Shown here: piece after piece, positions 30,956 to 40,833 of the stretch
Layout: each line of letters opens with the position of its first letter
How positions within the stretch are numbered: the stretch's first letter is position 1
NCBI RefSeq assembly: GCF_040958095.1
Contig: NC_091214.1
Location: 8,726,701-8,790,700, forward strand
Length of the DNA stretch: 64,000 bases
Direction: 5' to 3'
DNA from: Procambarus clarkii
Lineage: Eukaryota > Arthropoda > Malacostraca > Decapoda > Cambaridae
Notes under the pieces: model-generated
Told to the model about the DNA's origin: nothing
Seen by the model: only the letters and a program-made list of their open reading frames with translations
The model's database searches: none
Translations under genes and position numbers: made by a program

Positions 30956-33900
30956 TCAATTTACATGTATGAGCATTACCTGGTTACGTTTGTCAGAGTG
31001 CCTCACTTTGTACGTGAGGTCCCCAGTCTTTTCTGTCACTATGAAGGGGCCTTCGTACTTGTGGGACATAGTGTTCCCTAGTCGAGGCTTTAATACCAGG
31101 ACAGGGTCGCCAGGCTGAAATACCCGTAACTTAGATTTAGCATCGTTACGTTCTTTCATCTTTTCTTGGGCCTTGCCAAGATACTTTAATGCAGCCGCCT
31201 TGCAGTCCTTGAGTCTCTGGTGGTGTTGCGCAAAGAAAGCCGAACCTTCGGATAACGTTACGTTCCCTAACAGATTCTCCTGTAACATTTGCAAGGGTCC
31301 ACGAACTTTATGGCCAAAGACTAACTCACAAGGAGAACAGCCCAGTGAACTTTGTAATCCCTCTCTAGCCGCAAACAAAACATACGGTAAATTCTCATCC
31401 CAGAAGGTGTGGGAACTCTCGCACGATGTCTTCAACATCTGCTTCAGAGTTAGATGGAAACGTTCAATTACCCCCTGACTCTGTGGATGGTATGGGCTGG
31501 AAACCTTATGAGTTATTCCATGTTCCTTACAAAATTGCTCGAAAACATCAGACTTAAAATTAGTACCATTGTCAGTTTGCACGACCCGAGGCAGTCCAAA
31601 AGTGGAAAAAAATTGCAACATACGAGCAACAACAGTTTTTGCTCGGATGTTCCTTACAGCAAAAGCCTCTGGGTAACGAGTAGTGATACACATCATCGTG
31701 ATTAGGTAAATATTACCAGACTTAGTTCTAGGTAATGGTCCAACACAGTCCATTACCACATGAGAAAATGGTTCCTCTGGCACGACAATAGGCCTTAGAG
31801 GAGCTTTAGGTGGAGTCTGGTTTGGTTTCCCAACCAGTTGACAAACAATACACGCATTACAAAATTTTGCCACATCGCTTTTCAGCTTGGGCCAGAAAAA
31901 ATACTTTAAAATTTTGTGATACGTAATATTAATACCTTGATGTCCCCCCATAGGATCATCATGAGCAGCTGCCAAAACTCTTTCTCTATAGCAGGTCGGC
32001 AACATAACCTGGTGGACTACCTCCCACTCATTTGACAAGGGAGCACTCTGTGGTCTCCATTTTCTCATCAAAATCCGATCATTGTAGTAGTACCCAGTTG
32101 CTGCGTCTACAATTTCCTCCATAGAGACGGCTGTTTCATGACAATCTGCAAGAGTGGGGTCAGCTTTCTGTAACTCACTCAAGGAGGCATCTAGGCCTTG
32201 GTCAGATGCCATTGGCCGAGGCTCAACAGTGTTCTCCACCTCCCCACTACTCTCGGTAGATGGCGGTGGCAGGCTCTCCACAATGTCCTCGGCCACGTCA
32301 TCGAGTCGGGCCATGAATGTGTCCGCGAGGTCCACTTGGTTTTCACCACTCGGAAAGCTCCTCGTGACCTCGGGATTTACCACCTTGGCAAGCACAGGGC
32401 TGCCCTTACATTTAAGTCCCATAGACCTGGTCACCGCGCACGCAGGGTACACAACATTATCCTCTGCGGCGGGTGGATCCAGGCAAACCTTAGGGGTAGG
32501 CAACATAATAGGCAGTCTGGAGTCCCCTACCTTATCCCCTGCTAAATCATTACCAACTATTACATCAACATTAGGGAAAGGTAGGTATGGAGTGACTCCG
32601 ACTGTACAAACACCCTTGTGGAAATCAGATTCCAGGGTAACCTTATGGAGGGGTACTGCCCGAGTATCACTAGTGACACCCTCGACCAGTACCACCTCTC
32701 CAGTGTCGAGAGTGTTGGCACCTTGCAACGCACTCTCTAAAATTAAAGTCTGGATGGCACCGGTGTCTCGGAAGATCACCACGTCCTTCCAGGAAGAACC
32801 CTCAGACAAAAGTAGTCTCCCTTTCGATAAGAATGGGGTAAGCAAGTCCAACCACTGTGGGTTGGAGGTCTTACTCCCTAACCCTTCTGAAAGCCTCAAG
32901 CCCTGTGTCACAACTAGAGCATTGGGTCTTTTTTCAGGGTGCAGTTGCCAACAACGGCTAATAGTGTGGTTTGGACGATTACAGTGACCACAAAAACGTC
33001 GGGGAGAAGAGACATTACTAACAGAATTACCCTTCGGTTTACCTTTAGGTGCCGTTGGGCTAGACACTTTAACAGGGTTAGTTATGTCTGAAACAGAAGG
33101 TGCATTAGGTAAAGGGTTAGAATGAGCTGGTCTGGACTGGCTGTGGGTATAAGTTTTGCTACTCTGTGGGGTATAATTATTTTTATTGGGCCTTTTGCCC
33201 GCCAATTGGTAGTTTTCTGCCAACTTGGCCAAATCCCCTATTTTAGAATTTACCTCTACCCTTCCTCTAATGTAATTTGATACGTTCTCTGGCATAATAT
33301 CTATGAAATGCTCCATTAAAATTAAGTTCCTGAGAGCCTCGTATGTTTCGGCTTTCGCCGAGCGAATCCATCTATCAAATAATCGAATTTGATCATTCAC
33401 AAATTCAGTGAGCGGTTGGTTGTGAGTAGGCCTAAGGTTACGATAAACTTGGCGGTGAGCTTCAGGAGTAATTTCATATGCCCGCAAAATACATTCCCTG
33501 ACTTTATCATATTCGAAACACTCGTCGTCAGGCATGTTTATAAAAATATCTTGTGCTTTACCCCTAAGTCTTCCCTGTAGGATTTTCACCCACTCTTCCT
33601 TTGGCCAGTTCATGGACGTGGCCACTCTCTGAAAATGGTTGAAAAACCTTTCAGGGTCAGACTCGGAAAATTCAGGCAAATTATGCTTTTTCTCATAATG
33701 CCTGGGGTTTGAATCCCCGGCAGGTGGAGTTCCAGTGGCATTCGCTCTAATTTTAGCCTCCTCGGTTTTGAGTCTTTGCTCCTCTAATTTTATTTTTGCT
33801 AACTCTAAAGCTAATTCACTTTCCCTATGAGTTGCACTTTCTGCTTGGCTAGGCTGGCATAAAGGTGTATCACTTGCCAATAGTTGTTCATCAATACAAT

Positions 33901-34054
33901 GTTGTAATATTTCATTCACCAAAGTCCACTTTTTATCTGCAACATTTAATTCTAGGCCAAATTCCTGGCCTAACAATACTAAATTAGACTTTTTAAGTTT
34001 CTTTATCTCTACCACTGAAGGCTCCCTTGCCAGGTTCTGCATTTCAGAAGACAT
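30956..34054 (-). CDS. Element F Gag-protease-integrase polyprotein
   Basis: I choose the Met at 34054-34052 ('MSSEMQNL'); the frame is open 28 codons further up but there it is hydrophobic leader-like DNA. In residues of the longer reading: helical Gag with coiled coil (~100-140), capsid-like region (~150-310), one CCHC knuckle 'CGHCNRPNHTISRC' (~383-396), an aspartic protease 'RDTGAIQTLI' (~457), a spacer, the integrase HHCC zinc domain ('GGHQGINITYHKILKYFFW', 'CNACIVC', ~750-790) and a DDE core with 'MDCVGPL', 'TDNGTNF' and 'VIERFH'. It ends 'HVN' before UGA. Integrase preceding RT is unusual for Gypsy. No chromodomain is seen. Confidence 0.95.
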   Translation of the reverse strand: MSSEMQNLAREPSVVEIKKLKKSNLVLLGQEFGLELNVADKKWTLVNEILQHCIDEQLLASDTPLCQPSQAESATHRESELALELAKIKLEEQRLKTEEAKIRANATGTPPAGDSNPRHYEKKHNLPEFSESDPERFFNHFQRVATSMNWPKEEWVKILQGRLRGKAQDIFINMPDDECFEYDKVRECILRAYEITPEAHRQVYRNLRPTHNQPLTEFVNDQIRLFDRWIRSAKAETYEALRNLILMEHFIDIMPENVSNYIRGRVEVNSKIGDLAKLAENYQLAGKRPNKNNYTPQSSKTYTHSQSRPAHSNPLPNAPSVSDITNPVKVSSPTAPKGKPKGNSVSNVSSPRRFCGHCNRPNHTISRCWQLHPEKRPNALVVTQGLRLSEGLGSKTSNPQWLDLLTPFLSKGRLLLSEGSSWKDVVIFRDTGAIQTLILESALQGANTLDTGEVVLVEGVTSDTRAVPLHKVTLESDFHKGVCTVGVTPYLPFPNVDVIVGNDLAGDKVGDSRLPIMLPTPKVCLDPPAAEDNVVYPACAVTRSMGLKCKGSPVLAKVVNPEVTRSFPSGENQVDLADTFMARLDDVAEDIVESLPPPSTESSGEVENTVEPRPMASDQGLDASLSELQKADPTLADCHETAVSMEEIVDAATGYYYNDRILMRKWRPQSAPLSNEWEVVHQVMLPTCYRERVLAAAHDDPMGGHQGINITYHKILKYFFWPKLKSDVAKFCNACIVCQLVGKPNQTPPKAPLRPIVVPEEPFSHVVMDCVGPLPRTKSGNIYLITMMCITTRYPEAFAVRNIRAKTVVARMLQFFSTFGLPRVVQTDNGTNFKSDVFEQFCKEHGITHKVSSPYHPQSQGVIERFHLTLKQMLKTSCESSHTFWDENLPYVLFAAREGLQSSLGCSPCELVFGHKVRGPLQMLQENLLGNVTLSEGSAFFAQHHQRLKDCKAAALKYLGKAQEKMKERNDAKSKLRVFQPGDPVLVLKPRLGNTMSHKYEGPFIVTEKTGDLTYKVRHSDKRNQVMLIHVN

Positions 34055-34299
34055 CACTAATAATTTTAGCTCCCAGCCAAAGAAAAAATTAAAAAATAAA
34101 AATTGGAAAAAAACAAAAATTTGCACGGCCCCTAACACAAGGCCACACTAACCTTAATCGTGAAGGGATCCAGCTGGGTGTCCAGTCAGTGCAAGAATGT
34201 CCTTTGCTAGATGAGCTGGACCCTAGGCTAGCACACAACCGTTCTGCGGAAATAAAAAATTTTAATTTTGGCACTCAAGAATCTAATTTTTTACACTTA

Positions 34300-34328
34300 T
34301 AATGTTCATCCCGGACTGGCCAACCACT
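34300..34328 (-). other. Primer binding site region of element F
   Basis: Directly after the 5' LTR the minus strand reads 'agTGGTTGGCCAGTCCGGGA'. The complementary sequence resembles the 3' end of a tRNA-Ile (ACTGGCCA preceded by a CCCG-rich T arm), but small mismatches make the tRNA assignment tentative. Confidence 0.5.
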
Positions 34329-35315
34329 TGTTACAACTGATATGAGTGGGGCTTCTATGGGGTACTGGTACTATTAAGGGGTATAGGTAGTTAGAAGACA
34401 AGAGTATTAAATATGGGAGAGCTAAAAGGCCCGGCCCCCAAAATAAACTATCCACAGTAGTAATAACTTGCTACAAGACCATATATGTTAGTCTAAGGGT
34501 TGATCACTGCGCTCCCACCTTGGAAGAAGAGATACTCTGTAATTCATGTACTTATTTATTAACCCCTTAACAACCCCCCATATACACTCACACCAATAAC
34601 AATAATAATAATAACTTTACCACACTATCTTACGTTAAAAGCCTTGGTCCACATAGACAGGATACAAGGTTTACACTAATAACAAGCTAGGGTAAAGTAC
34701 TACTGGATAAGCACTGAAGCTGGATGCAGCTTAGGGTAGTGAGACCATGTGGTACCCTAATACAAAACACAACACTTAGGGTAAACAAAACACTGGCAAA
34801 TACTAACCCCAGGTCTCACCAATAGTTACTACCAGAGTAGGCACACTTACGAATGTCCCGTACTTAGCTTAAGGATACAGGAACTTCAGGTAAGGGAAAT
34901 AAGTAAGAGGAGAAGGAAGGAGAGTAGGGATACAGCCACAGAGTAGGTCTTAACCACACGACACCAGCCACAGAGAAGAACGAGCTAGTCACCAGCTGCC
35001 TCCCTCATGTCGTGGTGCCGGAAGGAGCCTAATTGATCGTGCAGCTAAGCACATTAAAGATCTTCCCCTATGCAATGTATTGTTACTTTATGAATGATTA
35101 GAAAGTATTAGTAAGCAAAGTTGGTGCCTATGTTATTATTTAATAATCAACCCCCAGCTCAGTCTTTAAATGCTCTTTGAGAAACAATAATAGTCTTACG
35201 TCTGGCAGGGAAGATACAAACAATTGCCATTCCAAATGCGCCAACTGTACTACTAGGAAGTCTAATAGCTCAATTTTGACCTCTGGTTTCCACTGGAGAA
35301 CCCAGGGTCGTAACA
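34329..35315 (-). repeat. 5' LTR of element F
   Basis: 987 bp, TGTTACGACC at 35315 to GTTGTAACA at 34329 on the minus strand. It should hold the promoter and polyadenylation signal for the element. Near-identity to the 3' LTR shows the insertion is young. Confidence 0.95.
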
Positions 35316-35375
35316 CTGACCTTACCCCTGATAGCACTAGTTTCCCCATAGCGAGCCCACCATTTTATTATAACA
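35316..35375 (+). mobile_element. Target duplication and tail of the older F LTR
   Basis: CTGAC (35316-35320) is the right target duplication; 35321-35375 completes the older LTR that began at 27177, ending 'ttattataaca'. Unit P sequence resumes at 35376. Confidence 0.75.
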
Positions 35376-36125
35376 GAGTCGCCCCCACGGTGACAGGTTG
35401 CTGTGGTCCTATGCCAAGGGCCATGGTGCGTGCCGTGCACGGCGGGCTCCCTGTGAGCGGCCTGGCGACCTCCAAAGGATACCTGATCAACCAGGCTGTG
35501 ACTCATACGTCAGGCTGCGAGCAGCCGCGTCCAACAGCCTGGTTGATCAGTCCGGCTACCAGGAGGCATGGTCGACGACCGGGCCGTGGGGACGCTAAGC
35601 CCCGGATGCACCTCAAGGTAGGCCCTTGGCGGGGGCGCCACGAGGCCAGGTTGCAGTGGTCCTATGCCCCTTGGGCCCGACCTTTGGGGCCCATGCCCAG
35701 TCGGTGTCGCCCTCGTGCCATGGCGCTCAGAGGAGCGCTTGCCCTTGGTTGTGTCTCGCTTCCTTCCTGTTCCTCTTGGGTGCTAAGCCACACGGATTAG
35801 CGCGTGGCCTTCCCCGGGGCGGGGGTCTGTCTGCATTCATGTCGTACCCGGGCGTGTCCGCTTGTGGGGGGCCTGCCTCACGCCCACGCCTGGCGGCGGT
35901 GTCCCGGTCGGCAGGCCCTGAGGCTTCTTTGCCTAGGGGCTGCCTCGACGTCAGGTTGGGCTTAGCCGCGTGCCTCCCCGTCCCCTGCTGTTTTGGCCCA
36001 GGCTATCCACCGTTCTATGGTCCCCTGTTCTGTTTGGGGGTGTCTTGGTGAGCCAGGGCGCGCTCAGGCGTGTTTTGCGTTCCTCAGGTATGCAGGTATG
36101 TTTGTATGGTAGGAATGGTAATATA
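35376..36125 (+). other. Unit P intron, GC-rich part
   Basis: GC-rich DNA with ORFs (35177-35800, 35626-36051) that show no domain and cross repeat boundaries. A decapod interspersed repeat is inserted at 35468-35621. The phrases 'tgctgtggtcctatgcc' and 'ttgcagtggtcctatgcccc' (about 35398 and 35652) flank it, suggesting a short duplicated host sequence. Confidence 0.45.
35468..35621 (-). mobile_element. SINE-like decapod repeat with internal inverted arms
   Basis: On the minus strand it starts 'taccttgaggtgcatccggg' and ends 'ggtatcctttggaggt'. Internally CTGATCAACCAGGCTGT and its exact reverse complement flank 'gctgcgagcagcc', itself a small hairpin, so the RNA could fold into nested stems. 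I associate it with a very abundant decapod repeat, from memory. A partial copy sits at about 27320-27360. Confidence 0.7.
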
Positions 36126-36365
36126 CCTGCAGGTATGTTTGTCTCCAGACGTCTCGTCTGGCCGGTTTAGCCCGGCACGTTCGTACCCAGATGTTTTCGC
36201 CTGGCCGGTTTAGCCGGCACGTTTGTACCCAGACGTTGTCGTCTATCCGGTGTAGCCCGGTACATTTGTTCCCAGACGTTTCGTCCGGCTGGTATAGCCG
36301 GCACGTTCGTACCCAGACGTTTTCGTCTGGCCGGTGTAGCCCGGTACGTCAATTCCACCACGTTT
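36126..36365 (+). repeat. ~46-bp double-hairpin tandem array
   Basis: Units read 'cccagacgttttcgtctgg' then 'ccggtgtagcccggtacg'. Each has two inverted repeats, CCAGACG-TTTT-CGTCTGG and CCGG-n5-CCGG. About five units vary in the loop and in single stem positions. This is the reverse complement of the arrays at 1165-1515 and 2085-2350. Confidence 0.85.
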
Positions 36366-39300
36366 CGTTCGAACGCTGTACCACAGTACTCCCGTGGTTT
36401 TCCTCGGTTGCGTGTACCAGATGTTGGTCTGCCTGGAGTGCCCGGTTATGCGATCCCTTCCCCATCACAAGTTTTCAGCGTCCAACCCAATGCCTGGTCG
36501 TGCGGTCTGCCGCTTGAGCGACTTCAAATCAAGTCAAATGTTTATTTAGGTAAGGTACATACATACAAGAGATTTTTCAAAGAGTGATGGATTTAATTCT
36601 AATTATTGCGGTCATTTATTATTTAATTCTGTTCAATTTTAATACATTCCTTTATTTAGACTTTCAGCTTGATTAGTTTCATTACGCGGCAAATTTAGGA
36701 AATTTATAGCATTGCTTACACCTCTTGCCTTAAAAAAATTATATTTTCGTAAAAGAATTCGTATTTTCATGTCAATTTAGTGAACGGGAGCCCGCTCCTG
36801 TTTTGGTGATTTATGTTCCTCCATCATTAACTATACCCTTACTTAAATACCTTGTTATATTCTTAGTCTTTCAGTCATGACGCGTATTATTAAGACTTGC
36901 CTCATTTATTCCTCAAGTTATTGCGCTGGTTATAACTGGTACAGTCTTTCAGTCATGACGTGTATTAAGACTAAAGTTATTCCTCAATTTAGCATTGAGC
37001 AAGCCTCTGGCTTTAGATTATTCCTGCACTTGATTTTATGAGTCAATTACCCTCAGCAATTTGTTACTGCAATTTATGCATTGCGTTTGCTCCACGTTTT
37101 ATTTAACTTTTTGTGCCGCAATTATGTTTGTGTAACTGTCGCTTTTGTCACTGAGTTTAAGTTAAGTCAGCTAGGATGTGCTAGTTAGGTTATACTATGG
37201 TGTCTTTCAGTCACAACGTGTATTAAAGACTTTCAGTTTATTCCTCAATTTAGCCGGAAGGTACCACGGCTTCCCAGCCGACGTCCTTCCTGTGACGAGT
37301 TAAGCCGGCGATGTTTTCAGTTTTATATTTATTTGGTCATATAAATATGCGGCCTCCCAGACCGATGGTTTATCCAGACGTGTTGTCTGCCCGGTGTAGC
37401 CCGGATGTCACTGCGGCCTCACAGGCCGCAGGTTTACCCAGACGTGTTGTCTGCCCGGTGTAGCCCGGGAGTCAAAATTAAGCGGCCTCCTAGGTCGCTG
37501 GTCACGAAGTTCCAGCTGAAGCGTTCCAGCTGACGTTGTGCCTATTTTCACTCCTTTTCGTTATTGTATTTGGTTGTATTTACCTCAGCTCAAAGTGTTA
37601 ATCCCGTTTCTCTAACGAGTTATAGTCCAGCTTTATTTTGAGCATACTTTGTTTTGCAATTTATAATTAGTTATAATTAAATATAGTTATAATTGGTTTA
37701 TAATTTTATTATTTACACCATTTATTTACGATTATTCATATTAATATAATTTATTACATTGTTAGGCTTTTTTCCAACGACGTCGTCCCAGCCGTCGTTG
37801 TCCCAGCCGGTGTTGTTCCTGCAGAGGATGGGCCAGCTGGTGGCTCGACCGAAGCTGTTGCAGCGGGCGCCCTCACAGACTCAGCTAGTTTCAGCAGACG
37901 ATGTTACAGCTGCTAACGCCCCAGTTCCATGTTAGGCTTCCCGGCAGCCGATGCTTCAGTCATGAAGCTCCAGCTGAAGCGTTCCACCCGACGTTGCGTC
38001 CATCAATTTATCACTCTTTTCAGTTTTTGTAATTCTCGCTTTCCCAGCTTCATGAATTGTTCCCGTTATTTTCTATGACAGTTATATTCCAGTCTTTAGC
38101 CTAAATTGTCTTGCAGCTGGCCTTCTACTTACCACTAACGTCTTCCCTGGTGGCCAGTTGCCGCTATTTTCCTCCCTTTATCAGATGTTGATGCTCCAGC
38201 TGTCGATGTCCAGCTGCAGGTGCCCAGCCCCGATGTTCCAGCCGCTGATGGCAGGATTTTGCAGTTCAACATTCGGCAACGGTCGTTAAGTTAATCCATT
38301 ATTTTGCACAATTTTGACTATTGGTGTTTGTGTTATACACGCTATGTTAATGTGGGTCTAAGGTCTATGTACTACCCACGTGCATAATTCTTTAACTTAT
38401 AAAACCCGTGCTTATTGTATTTGAGTTATTAACTAATTAAGCCAGCTAGGTTGTGCTAGTTGCCGTGTAAGAGGCCTCATGCCTCTTGCTTCAGTTTCCC
38501 TGGCTTCGCATTTACCACTAGCCTACTCACTTTATTTCTGCTCAGAATGCTTTGTCTTGTTGCTTGTTTACTTTTACTGTGTTTACTGTATGTTTGTTTA
38601 ACTTTTGCTTTGCCTTAAGTTATTAAGTAAAGTCAGTTAGGATGTGCTAGTCGCGGTGTTACGGGCCCCTTGTCTCCCGCTTTAAGTTTCTGGCCCTGCA
38701 TTTATGTTTAGTTTCCTCTGTAAATTATTACTGTTATTACGGGTACCCCTTGCGGCATATTTGTTGTTTCTCCTGGTTACGTTATGTGGTTTATCATTTA
38801 CGGCCTAAATGTTTACATTTAGCCTATCACAATTTAATTCTTCAATTGATGCCCTCCCAACACCAGCTGCAGGTTTTACTTCCCGGTGGAAATTTATGCT
38901 TGTTCGTTCGATTTTGTTTAAGTTGTTAGGTAGGGCCAGTTAGGCTCAGCGAGTTGCTACTCGCCGTCTCAGTTATCTCTAACTTAAGCTTTGACGCCCT
39001 GGCGTCGTGCGGTCCGCCGTTTTGGTGATTTATAATTTATATTATTTGTGAACATTTTTAAAATATATCTTATGATTGCTAGACTTTCAGTTATGAGTTG
39101 TATTACTTCCGCAATTTATAGCATTGCTTACGCCTCATGCCTAAAAATTTTTATTATTGGACTCGCAATTATGATTCGTATTTAACACGGCAAATTTTTC
39201 CCACAATTTACACTTTGCTTAAGTTTCACGTTTAATTTGTTATATTAAGGGACTTTCAATTAGGATTTGTATTAATCTATTGCTTTGCCTCTGCGCCATT

Positions 39301-39452
39301 AAGTTAATTTCAGCTAGGGTACGCTAGTTGCAGTGCATTCGGGTTGGGTCCCCCCCCCATTTTTTCCTCTGGTTATTTCGTCCTATTACACGTACTCGTT
39401 TCCCTCATTATATATTCTAAATATTGTGCATTATATTTGACCACCCATTCTT
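36366..39452 (+). repeat. Unit P intron with diverged tandem repeats
   Basis: This mirrors 1-4060. 'Aagtcagctaggatgtgctag' type phrases (about 37165, 38440, 38630, 38935, 39305) are relatives of the ~190-bp array; hairpin units recur at 37360-37480; a single copy of the 27-bp unit is at 37250-37310. 'Tctttcagtcatgacg' repeats lie near 36870, 36945 and 37203. A GC-rich block with 'ccagccg' phrases is at 37780-38260. No credible coding region exists here. Confidence 0.7.
36533..36590 (-). mobile_element. Very short LINE C tail insertion
   Basis: 'Tgtttatttaggtaaggtac' and 'atacatacaagaga' are the reverse complement of the last ~55 bp of LINE C. 'Tcaaa' immediately left and the simple tail mark it as an extremely 5'-truncated insertion into unit P. 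Confidence 0.75.
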
Positions 39453-39557
39453 CATCGTTTCGGCAGTACATTAAGATACATTTGGAATGCTACAGAGAAG
39501 TTTAGCATGGCCTCGCGCACGGTGTCATGCAAAGACTGGCCATTCGGCCTTCCATAC
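39453..39557 (+). ncRNA. U6 snRNA-like sequence (probable pseudogene)
   Basis: 'Gtttcggcagtacat' at 39457 matches the conserved U6 5' stem end. 'Tggaatgctacagagaag' keeps the invariant ACAGAGA box that pairs with the 5' splice site, followed by 'tttagcatggcc', 'gcgcacgg.gtcatgcaaa' and 'ttccata' near the 3' end. About 20% of positions differ from the metazoan U6 I know, and the 3' part is disturbed, so splicing function is unlikely. No poly-T terminator follows. It lies on the same strand as unit P, about 300 bp upstream of exon 2. Either a retroposed U6 or a U6-derived piece of the repeat. Confidence 0.8.
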
Positions 39558-39857
39558 GGCAAGCATAAGCCAGTCAGTCACATGATGTCGGCCACCATGC
39601 TGTTGGTCAGCAGTCAGCCAGCATGTTGTTGGCCATACGGTCGCTAACGTTCTTTGAATATTCGGCCTTCTGGGCTAATTTACTCTTCTTGTTCCTTCTT
39701 CATTGTTGTTTCGTACTACGTAATAGTATTCTTTTTAATTTAACCTCATCTATCATTAGGTTAGGGGCCCTTACCTAGCTCCAACTGCTATTCCTTTCCC
39801 TGTGCTCTGCCCGCTTGGCGCACAACGTCGGCTTCTTACGTTCCCCTTTTTTCGCAG

Positions 39858-39998
39858 CCACGACAAGCCGGAACCCCCCCCCCCCTCCTCACCCTACTGC
39901 GGCGAGGAAGAGAACGCGAGCCGGATATTCCTCTTATCACCGTTACAACGCACGCAGCGGCGCCGGGATGCAGCCGCCCAGGGCCTACGTTAATACTA
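39858..39998 (+). CDS. Candidate unit P coding exon 2, second copy
   Basis: The acceptor 'cccctttttttcgcag' type tract ends at 39857. The phase-0 frame starts Pro-Arg-Gln-Ala-Gly, compared with Trp-Arg-Glu-Ala-Gly in the exon at 25363, and stays open about 46 codons to TAA. It carries a Pro run (C homopolymer at 39873-39886), 'CGEEENASRIF' and an Arg-rich 'QRTQRRRDAAAQ'. It is shorter than the first copy; a length change in the C run would alter the frame. Homology to 25363 is weak but position, phase and first residues agree. Confidence 0.4.
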
Positions 39999-40770
39999 TT
40001 ATCTTCCCTTATTTGCTGGGCTATATTGTAGTATTAATATTATTCCATATCGTTACTGTCATTCCAGTATTATTTTATTAAGAATATAAATTGTTATTAT
40101 GGTTTGGCGTTGCTTTCTTAATTTCTTCTATTCTGCGGCACTTGCTGTCATCGGTTATTTACGATATTACATTGTATTCTTACATTGTACTGTTATTTAC
40201 GACTTTGTATTCTTAATATTATCCTTATTACAGTTACTGGATGCCAGTTCCCTGCCGTGGATTTCACTTTGCTCCTGTTCTAAAACATGTAGCCGAAGTT
40301 CACGGCGTACTAGCTGCGGCTTGCAGACGCTCATTGACAACACAAGACTACACTCAGCGGCCACTTAAGGCAGACTCCTTGGCTTCTATTCAGCTCTATC
40401 ACCCGTCTGGAGGCAGAGATGGGATGGAGACCAAGAGTAATGTTCCCCGCTCACATTCTTCATCCGCTTAGGACACAAGCATGTTACAGATTTGGCTTTA
40501 AGAATTGGTTCTTATTCCATTTTATTGTTTATGTATATATTGCTTTGTTGTATATACCTGTTCTTGGTATATGTATTGTTTATATTATCAAGATTTATAA
40601 TTTTTCGTATTATCCCTGTTTATAGTTGCTTTGTGCTTCCTTGCGGTTCTCCTACTGGCTTTCTCCCACCTTTGCTCCTAGCAAAGGTACTTCGCCCTTC
40701 CGTTTGCTGGAAGATTCTTAGAATTGTTAGCCCCCTTCATTGCTACAGTATAGTTATTCGGAAAACTCTT
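39999..40770 (+). other. AT-rich unit P DNA, no gene seen
   Basis: AT-rich, with small ORFs (40099-40368, 40241-40471, 40492-40830) rich in hydrophobic residues that result from T-rich composition. No domain or clear splice structure. Confidence 0.35.
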
Positions 40771-40774
40771 ATTC

Positions 40775-40833
40775 ATCCAGGATTGTTTAATTACGACTTA
40801 ATCATCCAGGATTGTTTAAGTACGACTTAATCA
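40775..40833. repeat. 29-bp tandem duplication
   Basis: 'Atccaggattgtttaattac' plus 'gacttaatc' is followed at once by the same with one change (aag for aat), ending at the 5' border of the LINE C fragment. The second 'cgacttaatc' is also part of LINE C, so micro-homology may have guided the insertion. Confidence 0.85.

Larger units (their letters stand above)
28139..35315 (-). mobile_element. Full-length Ty3/Gypsy retrotransposon F, Gmr1-like order
   Basis: The 7,177-bp element, transcribed on the minus strand, has 987-bp LTRs with TG...CA ends, a 5-bp CTGAC target duplication, a primer binding site, Gag-protease-integrase in one frame (stop at 30956), then RT-RNase H, and a polypurine tract (29126-29139). 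Comparing the two LTRs by eye I found one substitution (28218-28228 region 'agtatcaa' versus 'agtattaa'), so insertion is recent. Integrase lies upstream of RT, the order typical of Ty1/Copia but known in the Gmr1-like branch of Gypsy. It sits inside an older LTR of its own family. Confidence 0.96.

Noticed and set aside
28139..35315. Element F as an endogenous retrovirus with an envelope gene
   Set aside because: No ORF with envelope features lies between RNase H and the 3' LTR; that space is about 300 bp of A-rich DNA.
35177..36051. ORFs of 207 and 141 codons
   Set aside because: The first starts inside the LTR of element F and crosses a SINE-like insertion; neither has a domain.
39453..39557. 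An active U6 gene
   Set aside because: Many substitutions, disturbed 3' end and no T-run terminator; upstream elements not convincing.
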